From Streptococcaceae bacterium AF54-32pH5A (GTDB taxonomy: Bacteria > Bacillota > Bacilli > Lactobacillales > Streptococcaceae), in NCBI GenBank assembly GCA_027682205.1, contig JAQDAD010000003.1:1-64000 (forward strand): a stretch of DNA of 64,000 nucleotides, read 5' to 3'. The notes under the pieces were generated by a model, which was given only the letters and a program-made list of their open reading frames with translations, was not told where the DNA came from and did not search any database. Positions 16,174 through 27,748 of the stretch are shown here, piece by piece (the first letter of the stretch is position 1; each line of letters opens with the position of its first letter). Position numbers and translations under genes: made by a program.

Positions 16174-18666
16174 ATGATGAATGCGAGAAATGATCGGTAT
16201 GTGGTCGTTGATTTAGAGGCGACTAGCACCGGAAGCAAGGCAAAAATTATTCAAGTAGGCATTGTGGTGATTGAGAATGGCGAAATTATCGATCAGTATG
16301 CGACCGATGTCAATCCCCATGAACCCTTGGATTCTCATATCAAAGAATTAACAGGTCTGACCGATCAGCGTTTGGCTACGGCACCAGAGTTTTCTCAGGT
16401 GGCTGGAAAAATTTTTGAATTGGTTAAGGACGGTGTTTTTGTTGCGCACAATGTACAATTTGATGCCAACCTCCTTGCGGAATTTCTCTTTTTTGAAGGA
16501 TATGAATTGCGCACACCGCGGGTGGATACGGTTGAGCTAGCCCAGGTTCTGTATCCTCAGTTTGAAAAGTACAATCTAGGCATCCTTTGTCAAGAGTTGG
16601 GAATTGAACTGGAACAGGCCCATACGGCTCTGTCTGACGCTCAGGCAACAGCAGAACTCTTGCTTTACATGCGTCAAAAACTTTTCGAGCTACCAAAAGG
16701 GCTTTTAGAAAGCTTGTTAGACCTTGCAGATAACCTTCTATATGAAAGTTATCTGGTGATTGAGGAGGTCTATCAGCAGCAATCTCTCCTGTCTTCGCCA
16801 GACTTGATAGAATTACATGGGCTTTTCCTGAGAAAGGAAAGTCAAGCCTTGATCCCACGCAAATTATCCAAAGATTTTGCTAAAAATATTTCTTTATTGG
16901 GGCTGGAGGAGCGTCCGCAACAGTTGGAATTTGCGGAGAAGGTTGAGAACTTATTAGAAGAGCGCCAGACTTCCTTTATCCAAGCTCAAACGGGACTGGG
17001 CAAGACATATGGCTATCTCCTCCCAGCTTTGAATTTGGAGACTGAAGCAGGTATTTTAGTGAGCGTTCCGACTAAAATTCTTCAAAATCAGATCATGCAG
17101 GAAGAAGGTCAGCGTTTAAAAGAGGTTTTCCATCTGGAGATTCATAGTCTCAAGGGTCCTCAAAATTATTTAAAACTGGATACCTTTCACCGAGTTCTCC
17201 ATCGCCCTGAGTCCAATCGCCTTTTCACACGCTTTAAAATGCAACTGCTCATCTGGCTAACAGAGACAGAGACTGGTGACTTGGACGAAATTGGACAACT
17301 TTATCGCTATCAGCACTTTCTGCCTGAACTAGTCCACGACGGCAAGCTTTCAAAGAAAAGTTTATTTGCCACAGAGGATTTTTGGAAACGAGGGCAGGAC
17401 AAGGCCAAGACCAGTCGTGTTCTCTTGACAAATCATGCCTATCTGGTCACTCGTTTGGAGGACAATCCAGAGTTTGTCGACAACCGTTTGGTGATCTTGG
17501 ATGAAGCTCAAAAAATGCTCCTAGCCCTTGAAAATCTAGCCCAGCAGGCTTATCGCCTTGAGGATCTTGTAACTCAAATTGAAAAGTCCTTGGAGACAGA
17601 GGAAGATCTGATTCAGAAACGTTTGCTTGAGAGTATAGGTTTTGAATGTCGTTACTTGATGGAGCAGTATCAGTCAGGACTTAAGAATGGAAAGTGGTTG
17701 GATTCTCTCGAACAGTTGCGCCAACATTTTTCGGAGTTAGCTCTTCCAGAGCACAGAGAGTTTACAAACTTTTTTACATCGGACCGTGAATTTTGGCTTG
17801 CTCCAGCAGAGAAACCTAGTAAGGATGTCCTGATTTGTTCAAGCAAAAAAGGTCGCTTTATTCTAGCAGACTTATTGCCAGAGGATTGTAGGCTCCTAGG
17901 AGTATCTGCCACTCTTGAAATCAGCAATCGAGTTTCCTTGGCAGATTTACTGGGATTTCCAGATGCTCCACTTGTTAGGATTGATGTAGCAAAGCAGGAG
18001 CAACAAGAAGTCTTTCTAATCGATGACTTTCCTCTCGTGACAGAAGTTTCGCCTTTTGACTATGCTAGTGAAGTGGCTTCTGTCATCCGAAGTTTACAAG
18101 TCTTTCAAGAACCCTTATTGGTTTTGTTTACCTCAAAAGAGATGTTGCTGACAGTTTCGGACTTGCTTGACCAACCGCATCTGGCTCAGTATAAGAATGG
18201 GGAACCAAGTCAACTGAAAAAACGTTTTGAAAAAGGTGAACGCCAAGTTTTGCTTGGAACAGGTAGTTTCTGGGAAGGAGTTGATTTTTCAACCCATTCA
18301 TTTGTACTCCAAGTGATTCCGAGATTGCCCTTCCAAAATCCCCAAGAGCCGTTAACCAAAAAGTTAAACCAAGAACTGCGCCAAGAAGGGAAAAATCCCT
18401 TTTATGATTATCAGTTGCCGATGGCTATTATTCGGTTGAAACAAGCCCTTGGTCGTACTGTTAGACGGGCTGACCAAGGTTCGGTTGCTGTAATCTTAGA
18501 CAGTCGTGTCGTCAGCAAGCGCTATGGCAAACAAATCGCCCAAACCTTGTCAAAAGAAAGAACGGTTCGGGTCCTTGCTAGAAATCAACTTGAGTCTGCA
18601 GTAGCAGATTTTCTCCAAACTCGTCGCGATAAAATGAAAGAAAAATCCAAGAAAGAGAAAAGGTAA
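16174..18666 (+). CDS. dinG: DinG-family helicase with N-terminal DEDDh exonuclease domain
   Basis: Residues 1-170 form a DnaQ-like 3'-5' exonuclease (VVDLEAT, HNVQFDANLL, HTALSDAQAT). Residues 240-820 form an XPD/DinG helicase: Walker A AQTGLGKTYG, VILDEAQ box, VSATLE, and GSFWEGVDF and QALGRTVRR in the C-terminal lobe. The four-cysteine iron-sulfur insertion of E. coli DinG is not seen, as usual in Firmicutes. 830 residues. Two ATGs (16174, 16177) follow the -10 box almost directly. rodA starts six bases after the stop. Confidence 0.92.
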   Translation: MMNARNDRYVVVDLEATSTGSKAKIIQVGIVVIENGEIIDQYATDVNPHEPLDSHIKELTGLTDQRLATAPEFSQVAGKIFELVKDGVFVAHNVQFDANLLAEFLFFEGYELRTPRVDTVELAQVLYPQFEKYNLGILCQELGIELEQAHTALSDAQATAELLLYMRQKLFELPKGLLESLLDLADNLLYESYLVIEEVYQQQSLLSSPDLIELHGLFLRKESQALIPRKLSKDFAKNISLLGLEERPQQLEFAEKVENLLEERQTSFIQAQTGLGKTYGYLLPALNLETEAGILVSVPTKILQNQIMQEEGQRLKEVFHLEIHSLKGPQNYLKLDTFHRVLHRPESNRLFTRFKMQLLIWLTETETGDLDEIGQLYRYQHFLPELVHDGKLSKKSLFATEDFWKRGQDKAKTSRVLLTNHAYLVTRLEDNPEFVDNRLVILDEAQKMLLALENLAQQAYRLEDLVTQIEKSLETEEDLIQKRLLESIGFECRYLMEQYQSGLKNGKWLDSLEQLRQHFSELALPEHREFTNFFTSDREFWLAPAEKPSKDVLICSSKKGRFILADLLPEDCRLLGVSATLEISNRVSLADLLGFPDAPLVRIDVAKQEQQEVFLIDDFPLVTEVSPFDYASEVASVIRSLQVFQEPLLVLFTSKEMLLTVSDLLDQPHLAQYKNGEPSQLKKRFEKGERQVLLGTGSFWEGVDFSTHSFVLQVIPRLPFQNPQEPLTKKLNQELRQEGKNPFYDYQLPMAIIRLKQALGRTVRRADQGSVAVILDSRVVSKRYGKQIAQTLSKERTVRVLARNQLESAVADFLQTRRDKMKEKSKKEKR

Positions 18667-18671
18667 AAAAT

Positions 18672-19895
18672 ATGAAACGTTCTTTCGACTCTCGAGTCGA
18701 TTATAGCCTCCTTCTACCAGTTTTTTGTTTACTGGTGATTGGAGTAATGGCCATTTATATAGCAGTTAGCCATGACTATCCCAATAATGTACTTCCAATT
18801 TTAGGTCAGCAAATTGCTTGGATTTCCTTGGGCCTTGTCATTGGTTTTGTGGTCATGTTCTTCAATACCGAGTTTTTATGGAAGGTGACTCCCTATCTTT
18901 ATGGCTTAGGTTTGGCCTTGATGGTTCTCCCCCTTGTTTTTTACAATCCGAGTTTAGTAGCTTCTACAGGTGCCAAAAACTGGGTGTCAATCGGGGGAAC
19001 CACGCTCTTTCAACCATCTGAGTTCATGAAGATTTCCTACATCTTGATATTGGCTCGAGTCATTGTACAATTCACTCAAAAACACAAGGAGTGGCGACGG
19101 ACTATTCCCTTGGATTTCCTATTGATTGGTTGGATGATTGCCTTTACCATCCCAGTCTTGATCCTTCTAGCCCTACAAAGTGACTTGGGGACTGCCTTGG
19201 TCTTCGTAGCTATTTTTGCAGGCATGGTCCTCCTTTCAGGTGTTTCGTGGAAGATTATCATTCCTGTTTTTGCAACAGGAGTGACTGCAGTAGCAGGCTT
19301 CATGTCCATCTTTATAAGCAAGGACGGACGTGCCTTCTTGCACCAGATTGGAATGCCGACCTACCAGATTAACCGTATTTTGGCTTGGCTCAATCCCTTT
19401 GACTTCGCGCAAACAACAACTTACCAACAGGCGCAAGGGCAAATTGCTATTGGAAGTGGTGGCTTATTTGGACAAGGTTTCAATGTGTCCAATCTCCTCA
19501 TTCCAGTACGTGAGAGTGATATGATTTTCACAGTGATTGCTGAAGATTTTGGCTTCATTGGTTCAGTCTTTGTCATTGCCCTGTACTTACTTCTTATCTA
19601 TCGGATGTTGAAGATTACGCTCAGATCAAATAATCAGTTCTATACCTATATTTCGACTGGCTTTATCATGATGCTACTCTTCCATATCTTTGAAAACATC
19701 GGTGCCGTAACAGGCCTACTTCCTTTGACAGGGATTCCTCTGCCATTCATTTCTCAAGGGGGTTCCGCAATTATTAGTAACCTCATCGGAGTCGGTCTCC
19801 TCTTGTCTATGAGTTACCAGACCAATCTAGCAGAAGAGAAAAGTGGAAAAGTTCCTTTCAAACGAAAGAAAGTCGTCTTAAAACAAATCAAATAA
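18672..19895 (+). CDS. rodA: RodA peptidoglycan glycosyltransferase (SEDS family)
   Basis: Polytopic membrane glycosyltransferase that polymerises lipid II for lateral or peripheral wall growth, working with a class B PBP. About ten hydrophobic segments; SEDS signatures include GAKNWVSIGGTTLFQPSEFMK, the conserved ALQSDLGTA, and PLTGIPLPFISQGGSA near the C-terminus. 407 residues. It follows dinG by six bases and is followed after ten bases by the DJ-1 gene, so the three are probably co-transcribed. Confidence 0.93.
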   Translation: MKRSFDSRVDYSLLLPVFCLLVIGVMAIYIAVSHDYPNNVLPILGQQIAWISLGLVIGFVVMFFNTEFLWKVTPYLYGLGLALMVLPLVFYNPSLVASTGAKNWVSIGGTTLFQPSEFMKISYILILARVIVQFTQKHKEWRRTIPLDFLLIGWMIAFTIPVLILLALQSDLGTALVFVAIFAGMVLLSGVSWKIIIPVFATGVTAVAGFMSIFISKDGRAFLHQIGMPTYQINRILAWLNPFDFAQTTTYQQAQGQIAIGSGGLFGQGFNVSNLLIPVRESDMIFTVIAEDFGFIGSVFVIALYLLLIYRMLKITLRSNNQFYTYISTGFIMMLLFHIFENIGAVTGLLPLTGIPLPFISQGGSAIISNLIGVGLLLSMSYQTNLAEEKSGKVPFKRKKVVLKQIK

Positions 19896-19905
19896 GGAGG
19901 CCACT

Positions 19906-20454
19906 ATGGCAAAAGTAGCAGTTGTCTTAGCTCAGGGTTTTGAAGAAATCGAAGCCTTGACAGTAGTTGATGTCTTGCGTCGAGCAAACATTTCCTGTGA
20001 TATGGTAGGATTTGAGGAACAGGTGACAGGATCACATGACATTCAGGTAAAAGCCGATCGTGTCTTTGATGGTGATTTATCCGACTATGATTTAGTAGTT
20101 CTTCCAGGTGGTATGCCTGGATCAGCAAATCTACGGGATAATCAAGCCCTCATTTCTGAGATTCAAGCCTTTAACCAAGAGGGAAAGAAGATTTCGGCTA
20201 TCTGCGCAGCCCCAATTGCCCTCCACCAAGCAGGTGTTTTAAAAGACAAGCGCTTTACCTGTTATGACGGTGTTCAGGAGCAAATTACTGACGGGATTTA
20301 CCAAAAGGAAACAGTTGTTGTGGATGGCAATCTAATAACCAGCCGAGGACCGTCAACTGCACTTGCCTTTGCCTATGAATTGGTGGAGCAGTTGGGAGGA
20401 GATGCTGAAAGTTTACGAGTCGGCATGCTCTATCGGGATGTCTTTGAAAATTAA
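19906..20454 (+). CDS. DJ-1/PfpI family protein
   Basis: Alpha/beta protein of the ThiJ/DJ-1 class: N-terminal VVLAQGFEEIEALTVVDVLR with the conserved glutamate, VLPGGMPG loop, and the nucleophile-elbow cysteine in ISAICAAPIAL (about residue 101). Members have been called glyoxalase III or protein deglycases; the exact activity cannot be told. 182 residues. AAGGAGG ribosome site; terminator follows. Confidence 0.9.
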   Translation: MAKVAVVLAQGFEEIEALTVVDVLRRANISCDMVGFEEQVTGSHDIQVKADRVFDGDLSDYDLVVLPGGMPGSANLRDNQALISEIQAFNQEGKKISAICAAPIALHQAGVLKDKRFTCYDGVQEQITDGIYQKETVVVDGNLITSRGPSTALAFAYELVEQLGGDAESLRVGMLYRDVFEN

Positions 20455-20458
20455 CAGT

Positions 20459-20486
20459 AAAACGAGAGGTAAACTCTCGTTTTTTA
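20459..20486 (+). terminator. Terminator after the DJ-1 gene
   Basis: AAAACGAGAG GTAAA CTCTCGTTTT stem with T tail. Confidence 0.9.
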
Positions 20487-20528
20487 CTTGGAAAAATCTA
20501 GGAAATCATCGCTTTTTTCATAAAAAAA

Positions 20529-20537
20529 TGGTATAAT
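20529..20537 (+). promoter_or_regulatory. Extended -10 promoter, leaderless configuration
   Basis: TGGTATAAT (TATAAT 20532-20537) lies seven bases before the ATG at 20545. The DxD-like catalytic motif begins at residue 9, so no later start is possible. Confidence 0.7.
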
Positions 20538-20544
20538 GAAGGGT

Positions 20545-23069
<2,525 letters not shown>

Positions 23070-23104
23070 AAATGTGGGAAATAGTTCCCATGACATAAAA
23101 AATA

Positions 23105-23113
23105 TGATATAAT
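23105..23113 (+). promoter_or_regulatory. Extended -10 promoter of ezrA
   Basis: TGATATAAT with TATAAT at 23108-23113, giving a leader of about 30 nt that contains AAAAGGAG. Confidence 0.65.
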
Positions 23114-23148
23114 CAATACGATTGTTTCTAGTATAAAAGGAGTTTGAT

Positions 23149-24876
23149 ATGTCTAATGGACAACTAATTTATCTAATGGTTGCGATTGCAGTCATTTTGA
23201 TTCTGGCTTATGTAGCGGCAATCTTCTTACGTAAGCGTAATGTAAGTAGATTGACGGCCCTCGAAGAAAGAAAAGAAGAACTCTACAACCTTCCTGTAAA
23301 TGATGAGGTTGAAGCGGTTAAAAACATGCATTTGATTGGTCAAAGTCAGGTAACCTTCCGTGAATGGAATCAAAAATGGGTCGATTTATCCCTTAACTCA
23401 TTTGCTGATATTGAAAATAACCTGTTTGAGGCTGAAGGTTATAATAATTCTTTTCGCTTTTTCAAAGCGGCTCATCAAATCGATCAAATCGAAAGTCAAA
23501 TTGATTTAATTGAAGAAGACATTGCGGCGATTCGCAATGCGCTTTCAGAACTTGAAAAACAAGAGTCTAAGAATAGCGGACGTGTTCTGCATGCTTTGGA
23601 CTTATTTGAAAGTCTGCAACATACTGTAGCAGAAAATTCGGAACAGTATGGTAAAGCCCTTCCTGAAATTGAGAAACAATTGGAAAATATCCAGTCAGAG
23701 TTTTCTCAATTTGTAACCTTGAACTCTTCAGGTGACCCAGTTGAAGCTGCAGCAATTCTTGATTCAACTGAAAATCATATTCTTGCTTTGACACATATCG
23801 TTGATCGAATTCCAGCTCTTGTTGCAACCTTGACAAAGGAACTGCCAGAACAATTGGAAGATTTGGAGGAAGGTTACCGTAAACTCTTAGATGCTAATTA
23901 TCACTTCACTGAAACGGACATCGAGTCACGCTTCCAACTTTTACATGAATCCTTGAAAAACAATCAAGAAAACATCCGCCAGTTGGAATTGGACAATGCG
24001 GAGTATGAAAATACACAAATCCAAGAAGAGATTAATGCGCTCTATGATATTTTTACGCGTGAAATCGCTGCTCAAAAAGTCGTTGAGAGTCTCCTTTCAA
24101 CGCTTCCAACCTATCTCAATCACTTGAAAGAAAATAATCAGGTTTTGGTTCAGGATCTTGAACGCTTAAATAAGACCTATCTTCTTCCAGAAAGTGATGG
24201 GAACCATGTCCGCCGTCTTCAAGCTGAATTGTCAGGTCTTGATACCGCAATCACAGAGGCAACTGAAGATCAGACAGAACCTACTCAGGCCTACTCTGTT
24301 CTTGAAGAACAGTTGGAAATGCTGCAAAGCAACCTTAAGGATATTGAAGACGAACAAGTTTCTGTTAGTGAACGCCTAGCTCAAATCGAAAAAGACGACA
24401 TCAATGCTCGTCAGAAAGCCAATGTTTATGTGAATCGTTTGCATACCATTAAACGGTATATGGAAAAGAGAAACTTGCCAGGTATTCCTCAAAGTTTCTT
24501 GAAACTTTTCTTCACTGCAAGCCATAACACAGAAGATCTGATGGCAGAGTTAGAGCAACCACAAGTGAATATTGAATCCGTTAAACGAATTCTTGAAATT
24601 GCGACCCATGATATGGAAGCTCTTGAAACAGAAACCTACAATATTGTTCAATATGCGACCTTGACGGAGCAACTTTTGCAGTATTCAAATCGTTACCGTT
24701 CATTTGATGAGCGTATCCAGCAAGCTTTCAATGAAGCGCTTGAAATTTTTGAAAAAGAATTTGACTACAAGGCATCATTTGAGAAGATTTCTCAGGCCTT
24801 GGAAGTTGCAGAACCAGGAGTCACAAATCGCTTTGTTTCTTCTTATGAAAAAACACGTGAAGCGATTCGCTTCTAA
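23149..24876 (+). CDS. ezrA: Septation ring formation regulator EzrA
   Basis: Membrane-anchored FtsZ-interacting protein of the divisome. One N-terminal transmembrane helix (residues 5-27) is followed by a short basic stretch and about 540 residues of predicted coiled coil arranged as spectrin-like bundles. 575 residues, the standard length. AAAAGGAG is the ribosome site. Its position directly after gyrB is typical of mitis-group streptococci as I recall it. Confidence 0.95.
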   Translation: MSNGQLIYLMVAIAVILILAYVAAIFLRKRNVSRLTALEERKEELYNLPVNDEVEAVKNMHLIGQSQVTFREWNQKWVDLSLNSFADIENNLFEAEGYNNSFRFFKAAHQIDQIESQIDLIEEDIAAIRNALSELEKQESKNSGRVLHALDLFESLQHTVAENSEQYGKALPEIEKQLENIQSEFSQFVTLNSSGDPVEAAAILDSTENHILALTHIVDRIPALVATLTKELPEQLEDLEEGYRKLLDANYHFTETDIESRFQLLHESLKNNQENIRQLELDNAEYENTQIQEEINALYDIFTREIAAQKVVESLLSTLPTYLNHLKENNQVLVQDLERLNKTYLLPESDGNHVRRLQAELSGLDTAITEATEDQTEPTQAYSVLEEQLEMLQSNLKDIEDEQVSVSERLAQIEKDDINARQKANVYVNRLHTIKRYMEKRNLPGIPQSFLKLFFTASHNTEDLMAELEQPQVNIESVKRILEIATHDMEALETETYNIVQYATLTEQLLQYSNRYRSFDERIQQAFNEALEIFEKEFDYKASFEKISQALEVAEPGVTNRFVSSYEKTREAIRF

Positions 24877-24882
24877 TACCCG

Positions 24883-24909
24883 AAAAGCTTAGATCATCTA
24901 GGCTTTTTA
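24883..24909 (+). terminator. Terminator after ezrA
   Basis: AAAAGCTTAGAT CAT (ATC)TAGGCTTTTT imperfect hairpin followed by T5. Confidence 0.8.
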
Positions 24910-24966
24910 TTATTTCTTTCAAAAATAGAAGAATATCGATTTATCATTGAAATTATAGTTCTGATT

Positions 24967-24975
24967 TGATATGAT
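24967..24975 (+). promoter_or_regulatory. Extended -10 promoter of pgdA, leaderless configuration
   Basis: TGATATGAT (TATGAT 24970-24975) is six bases before ATG 24982. GGAGG lies only one base before that ATG, too close to act as a normal ribosome site. Confidence 0.6.
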
Positions 24976-24981
24976 GGAGGT

Positions 24982-26373
24982 ATGAAGAAAAATGGAGAGA
25001 AGCGTGTTTCCCACGATAAAAAAAGAAATGTATTACTTGTTTTAGTAGGTATTTTAAGTCTTGCTATGATCTGCCTAGGTGGCGTGATTGGTCACAAGAT
25101 TCTACAGAAACAATCCTATGAACAAAAAATTGAAGCCTTAAAAAACGAAAAAGACCAACAATTCAACGCAGGCAGTCAGAAAGACCATTTCCGAAAAGGT
25201 CAAGCTGAAGTGATTGTCTATTATCCTCTTCAAGGAGAGGAAGTCATTGCGCCTGTTAGAGAAAAAATCAACCAGGATATTAAAGAAAAGCTGGAAGATA
25301 AAGAAGATTTGGTCTTTTATTATACCGAGCAATTAGATCCTGTTTTAAAGGGAGTTGTTGCTCGTAATATTAGTAAGCAAGTTTACGATTTGTCTGCAAC
25401 AAAGGTTGAAGAAAAAGAAAAGACGTCTTTGGGGAAAGTTTACTTGACAGAAGATGGTAAACTTTTTACTCTTAGTCAACTTTTCAAAGATGCCAGCAAG
25501 GCTAAGGAACTCCTGCTGAGTCAAATCAAATCAACTCTAGAAGATAAGAAGCTCGACCAGACAAAAATTGATCAGGTCCTAAAAAACTTTACAGACCAAG
25601 ATCTGGCATCATGGAGCTTTGATTATAAAGATAGTCAAATCATCCTTTATCCTGAGAATCCAGGGGAGACTCTGGAGGAAATTGCCCTACCAATATCCAG
25701 TTTCTTTGATGTCATTGAGTCCTCTTATCTATTAGAAAAGGATGCTGAGCTCTACCAAGCTTACTTTGTACAAAAAAATAAAAAAGTTGTAGCCTTGACT
25801 TTTGATGATGGTCCAAATCCATCTACAACGACACAAGCTTTGGATACATTGGCTAAGTACAATGTAAAAGCGACCTTCTTTGTACTTGGTAAAAACATTG
25901 CTGGCAATGAAGATCTTCTGAAACGAATGAAGTCTGAAGGGCATGTTGTGGGAAATCATAGCTGGGATCATCCTGTCCTTTCTAAATTATCTCTCGAAGA
26001 TGCTAAAAAGCAAATCACGGATACAGAAGATGCCTTGACCAAGGTTTTAGGATCGAGTTCTAAACTCATGCGTCCGCCTTATGGTGCCATTACTGATGAT
26101 ATCCGTAACAGTCTGGACTTGAGCTTTATCATGTGGAATGTGGATAGTTTGGACTGGAAGAGTAAGAATGAAACAGCTATTTTGACAGAGATTCAGCATC
26201 AAGTTCGTAATGGATCGATTGTTCTTATGCATGATATTCATGGCGCTACAGTTAATGCTCTTCCAAAGATTATAGAATATCTGAAAGACCAAGGTTATAC
26301 ATTTGTGACGATTCCGGAATTGCTGAATTCTCGATTGAAAGCTCACGAAATGTATTATGACCGTGATCAATAA
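24982..26373 (+). CDS. pgdA: Peptidoglycan N-acetylglucosamine deacetylase PgdA
   Basis: Deacetylates GlcNAc in the wall, giving lysozyme resistance. A cytoplasmic basic N-terminus, one signal-anchor helix (about residues 16-36), an extracellular linker domain, and a C-terminal NodB polysaccharide deacetylase domain (from about residue 265). Catalytic motifs are [13 protein letters not shown]-x-x-H as [14 protein letters not shown], and LMHDIHG. 463 residues, matching pneumococcal PgdA in layout. The start codon lies at the predicted transcription start. Confidence 0.96.
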   Translation: MKKNGEKRVSHDKKRNVLLVLVGILSLAMICLGGVIGHKILQKQSYEQKIEALKNEKDQQFNAGSQKDHFRKGQAEVIVYYPLQGEEVIAPVREKINQDIKEKLEDKEDLVFYYTEQLDPVLKGVVARNISKQVYDLSATKVEEKEKTSLGKVYLTEDGKLFTLSQLFKDASKAKELLLSQIKSTLEDKKLDQTKIDQVLKNFTDQDLASWSFDYKDSQIILYPENPGETLEEIALPISSFFDVIESSYLLEKDAELYQAYFVQKNKKVVALTFDDGPNPSTTTQALDTLAKYNVKATFFVLGKNIAGNEDLLKRMKSEGHVVGNHSWDHPVLSKLSLEDAKKQITDTEDALTKVLGSSSKLMRPPYGAITDDIRNSLDLSFIMWNVDSLDWKSKNETAILTEIQHQVRNGSIVLMHDIHGATVNALPKIIEYLKDQGYTFVTIPELLNSRLKAHEMYYDRDQ

Positions 26374-26378
26374 TCGAC

Positions 26379-26432
26379 AAAATCTAAAGAGACGTGCCTC
26401 TGTTAATCTGGCTTTGTTTCTTTAGATTTTCT
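26379..26432 (+). terminator. Terminator after pgdA
   Basis: AAAATCTAAAGA ... TCTTTAGATTTT form a long stem; T tail TTTTCTTC. Confidence 0.7.
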
Positions 26433-26452
26433 TCACATAGAAAGGAAAAATG

Positions 26453-27295
26453 ATGAAATTTTATACTCTTAATAACGGAGTTTCAATTCCAGTTTTAGGA
26501 TTTGGGACGTGGAAAGCTGAAAATGGAGAAGTAGCTTACCAAGCTGTTTTAGAAGCCTTAAAGGCTGGTTACCGTCATATCGATACTGCAGCTATCTACA
26601 AAAATGAGGAGAGTGTTGGTCGCGCTATTCGAGATAGCGGTATTCCACGCCAAGAAATCTTTGTAACAACCAAACTTTGGAACACCAATCACAGCTATGA
26701 AGAAGCTCGCCAAGCTTTTGAGCAATCAATGGAAAAATTGGGATTAGACTATCTAGATTTGTACCTGATCCACTGGCCAAATCCAAAACCACTAAGAGAA
26801 AATGACGAATGGAAAAGTCGCAATGCTGAAGTCTGGAGAGCGATGGAGGACCTGTACCAAGAAGGCAAAATCCGCGCTATCGGAGTTAGTAATTTCCTTC
26901 CCAAGCATTTGGATGCCTTGCTTGAAACAGCAAGAATTGTTCCTGCAGTCAATCAGGTGCGCTTGGCACCAGGAGTTTATCAAGAGGAAGTGGTTGACTA
27001 CTGTAGAGAGAAAGGTATTCTTCTAGAGGCCTGGGGACCTTTTGGGCAAGGAGAGTTGTTTGATAAGAAAGAAGTCCAAGAAATTGCTGCTAAGCATGGG
27101 AAATCAGTGGCTCAAATCGCCTTAGCTTGGAGTTTGGCAGAAGGCTTCTTACCACTACCTAAGTCCGTGACTGCCTCTCGTATCCAGAGCAATCTTGACT
27201 GTTTTGGGATTGAACTTAGCAAAGAAGAGCGAGAAATCTTAAAGACTATCTCGGTGACTTCTGGGGCACCACGTGTGGATGAGATGGATTTTTAG
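26453..27295 (+). CDS. Aldo/keto reductase
   Basis: NAD(P)H-dependent reductase of aldehydes and ketones with a TIM-barrel fold. The catalytic tetrad is visible: Asp in DTAAIYKNEE, Tyr of the same segment, Lys in TTKLWN, His in LIHWPNP. The C-terminal LPLPKSVTASRIQSN is the cofactor-binding motif. Substrate unknown. Two adjacent ATGs (26450, 26453) are possible; AAAGGAAAA precedes both. 280 residues. Confidence 0.92.
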   Translation: MKFYTLNNGVSIPVLGFGTWKAENGEVAYQAVLEALKAGYRHIDTAAIYKNEESVGRAIRDSGIPRQEIFVTTKLWNTNHSYEEARQAFEQSMEKLGLDYLDLYLIHWPNPKPLRENDEWKSRNAEVWRAMEDLYQEGKIRAIGVSNFLPKHLDALLETARIVPAVNQVRLAPGVYQEEVVDYCREKGILLEAWGPFGQGELFDKKEVQEIAAKHGKSVAQIALAWSLAEGFLPLPKSVTASRIQSNLDCFGIELSKEEREILKTISVTSGAPRVDEMDF

Positions 27296-27311
27296 AAAGT
27301 AAGAAAAAGAA

Positions 27312-27340
27312 TTGTAAATTTTGTACCTTTCTGATATAAT
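27312..27340 (+). promoter_or_regulatory. Promoter of glyQS
   Basis: TTGTAA (27312-27317), 17 bp, TGATATAAT (TATAAT 27335-27340). Confidence 0.75.
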
Positions 27341-27346
27341 ATTCAA

Positions 27347-27530
27347 CAGGAAAGAAAGTCTTATGGCGTTCTTCAAGCGAGCTTGGGATAGTGGGAGCCA
27401 AGTAGAACAAGCTAAGAAACTGGCGCTTTCTGTCGTATTTTTTAAAAACAATGAAGTAATAAATTAGGGTGGAACCGCGTTTCTGACGCCCCTAGTCGCA
27501 AGGCTTGGGTGTTGAAATTCGGTTCTTTTT
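27347..27530 (+). promoter_or_regulatory. Glycine T-box riboswitch upstream of glyQ
   Basis: Stem I features AAGCGAGC and GGGATAGTGGGAGCC are typical of T-box leaders. The GGC at 27422-27424 near the base of Stem I is the likely glycine specifier. The T-box AGGGTGGAACCGCG is at 27466-27479. GAACCG (27472-27477) pairs with CGGTTC (27520-27525) ahead of TTTTT to form the terminator. Uncharged tRNA-Gly would stabilise the antiterminator and switch on glyQS. Confidence 0.93.
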
Positions 27531-27560
27531 GTATCCAAAGTCGCAAGTAATTTATAAAAA

Positions 27561-27748
27561 AAGGAGTAAACAATGTCTAAGAAATTGACTTTCCACTGCG
27601 TCAGTGGCAGAGACCTCCTTACAGTCGGACTGCCCCACGCTCAGCACTAGAGTGCCTGAGCTAGACGCAGTACTAACTCGTCTTGCCTCGTATAATCGAC
27701 AAGGCAGACTCGTGTCGAAAAAAATCATTTTTTATTAAGGAGTATTCA
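27561..27748 (+). other. Diverged copy of the glyQ start followed by a GC-rich multi-hairpin insert
   Basis: Bases 27561-27595 repeat 27737-27771 (ribosome site, ATG and six codons of glyQ) with five differences in 35. The first copy runs into a 25-codon frame starting MSKKLTFHCVSG and ending at TAG 27648-27650. The inserted 27593-27720 is visibly richer in GC than its surroundings. It can fold with a closing helix ACTGCGTC (27595-27602) / GACGCAGT (27664-27671), an inner GTGG..CAG / CTG..CCAC arm, an arm GCTCAGCAC / GTGCCTGAGC, and a following hairpin TCGACA / TGTCGA. Its nature is unknown: inserted repeat, structured RNA or both. Confidence 0.6.

Noticed and set aside
16424-16858. Minus-strand 144-codon frame inside dinG
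   Set aside because: Shadow of the exonuclease/helicase coding strand with no supporting start signals.
27683-27748. N-terminal extension of GlyQ from TTG 27683
   Set aside because: The added residues come from the inserted element and are not part of known GlyQ; ATG 27749 has a proper ribosome site.
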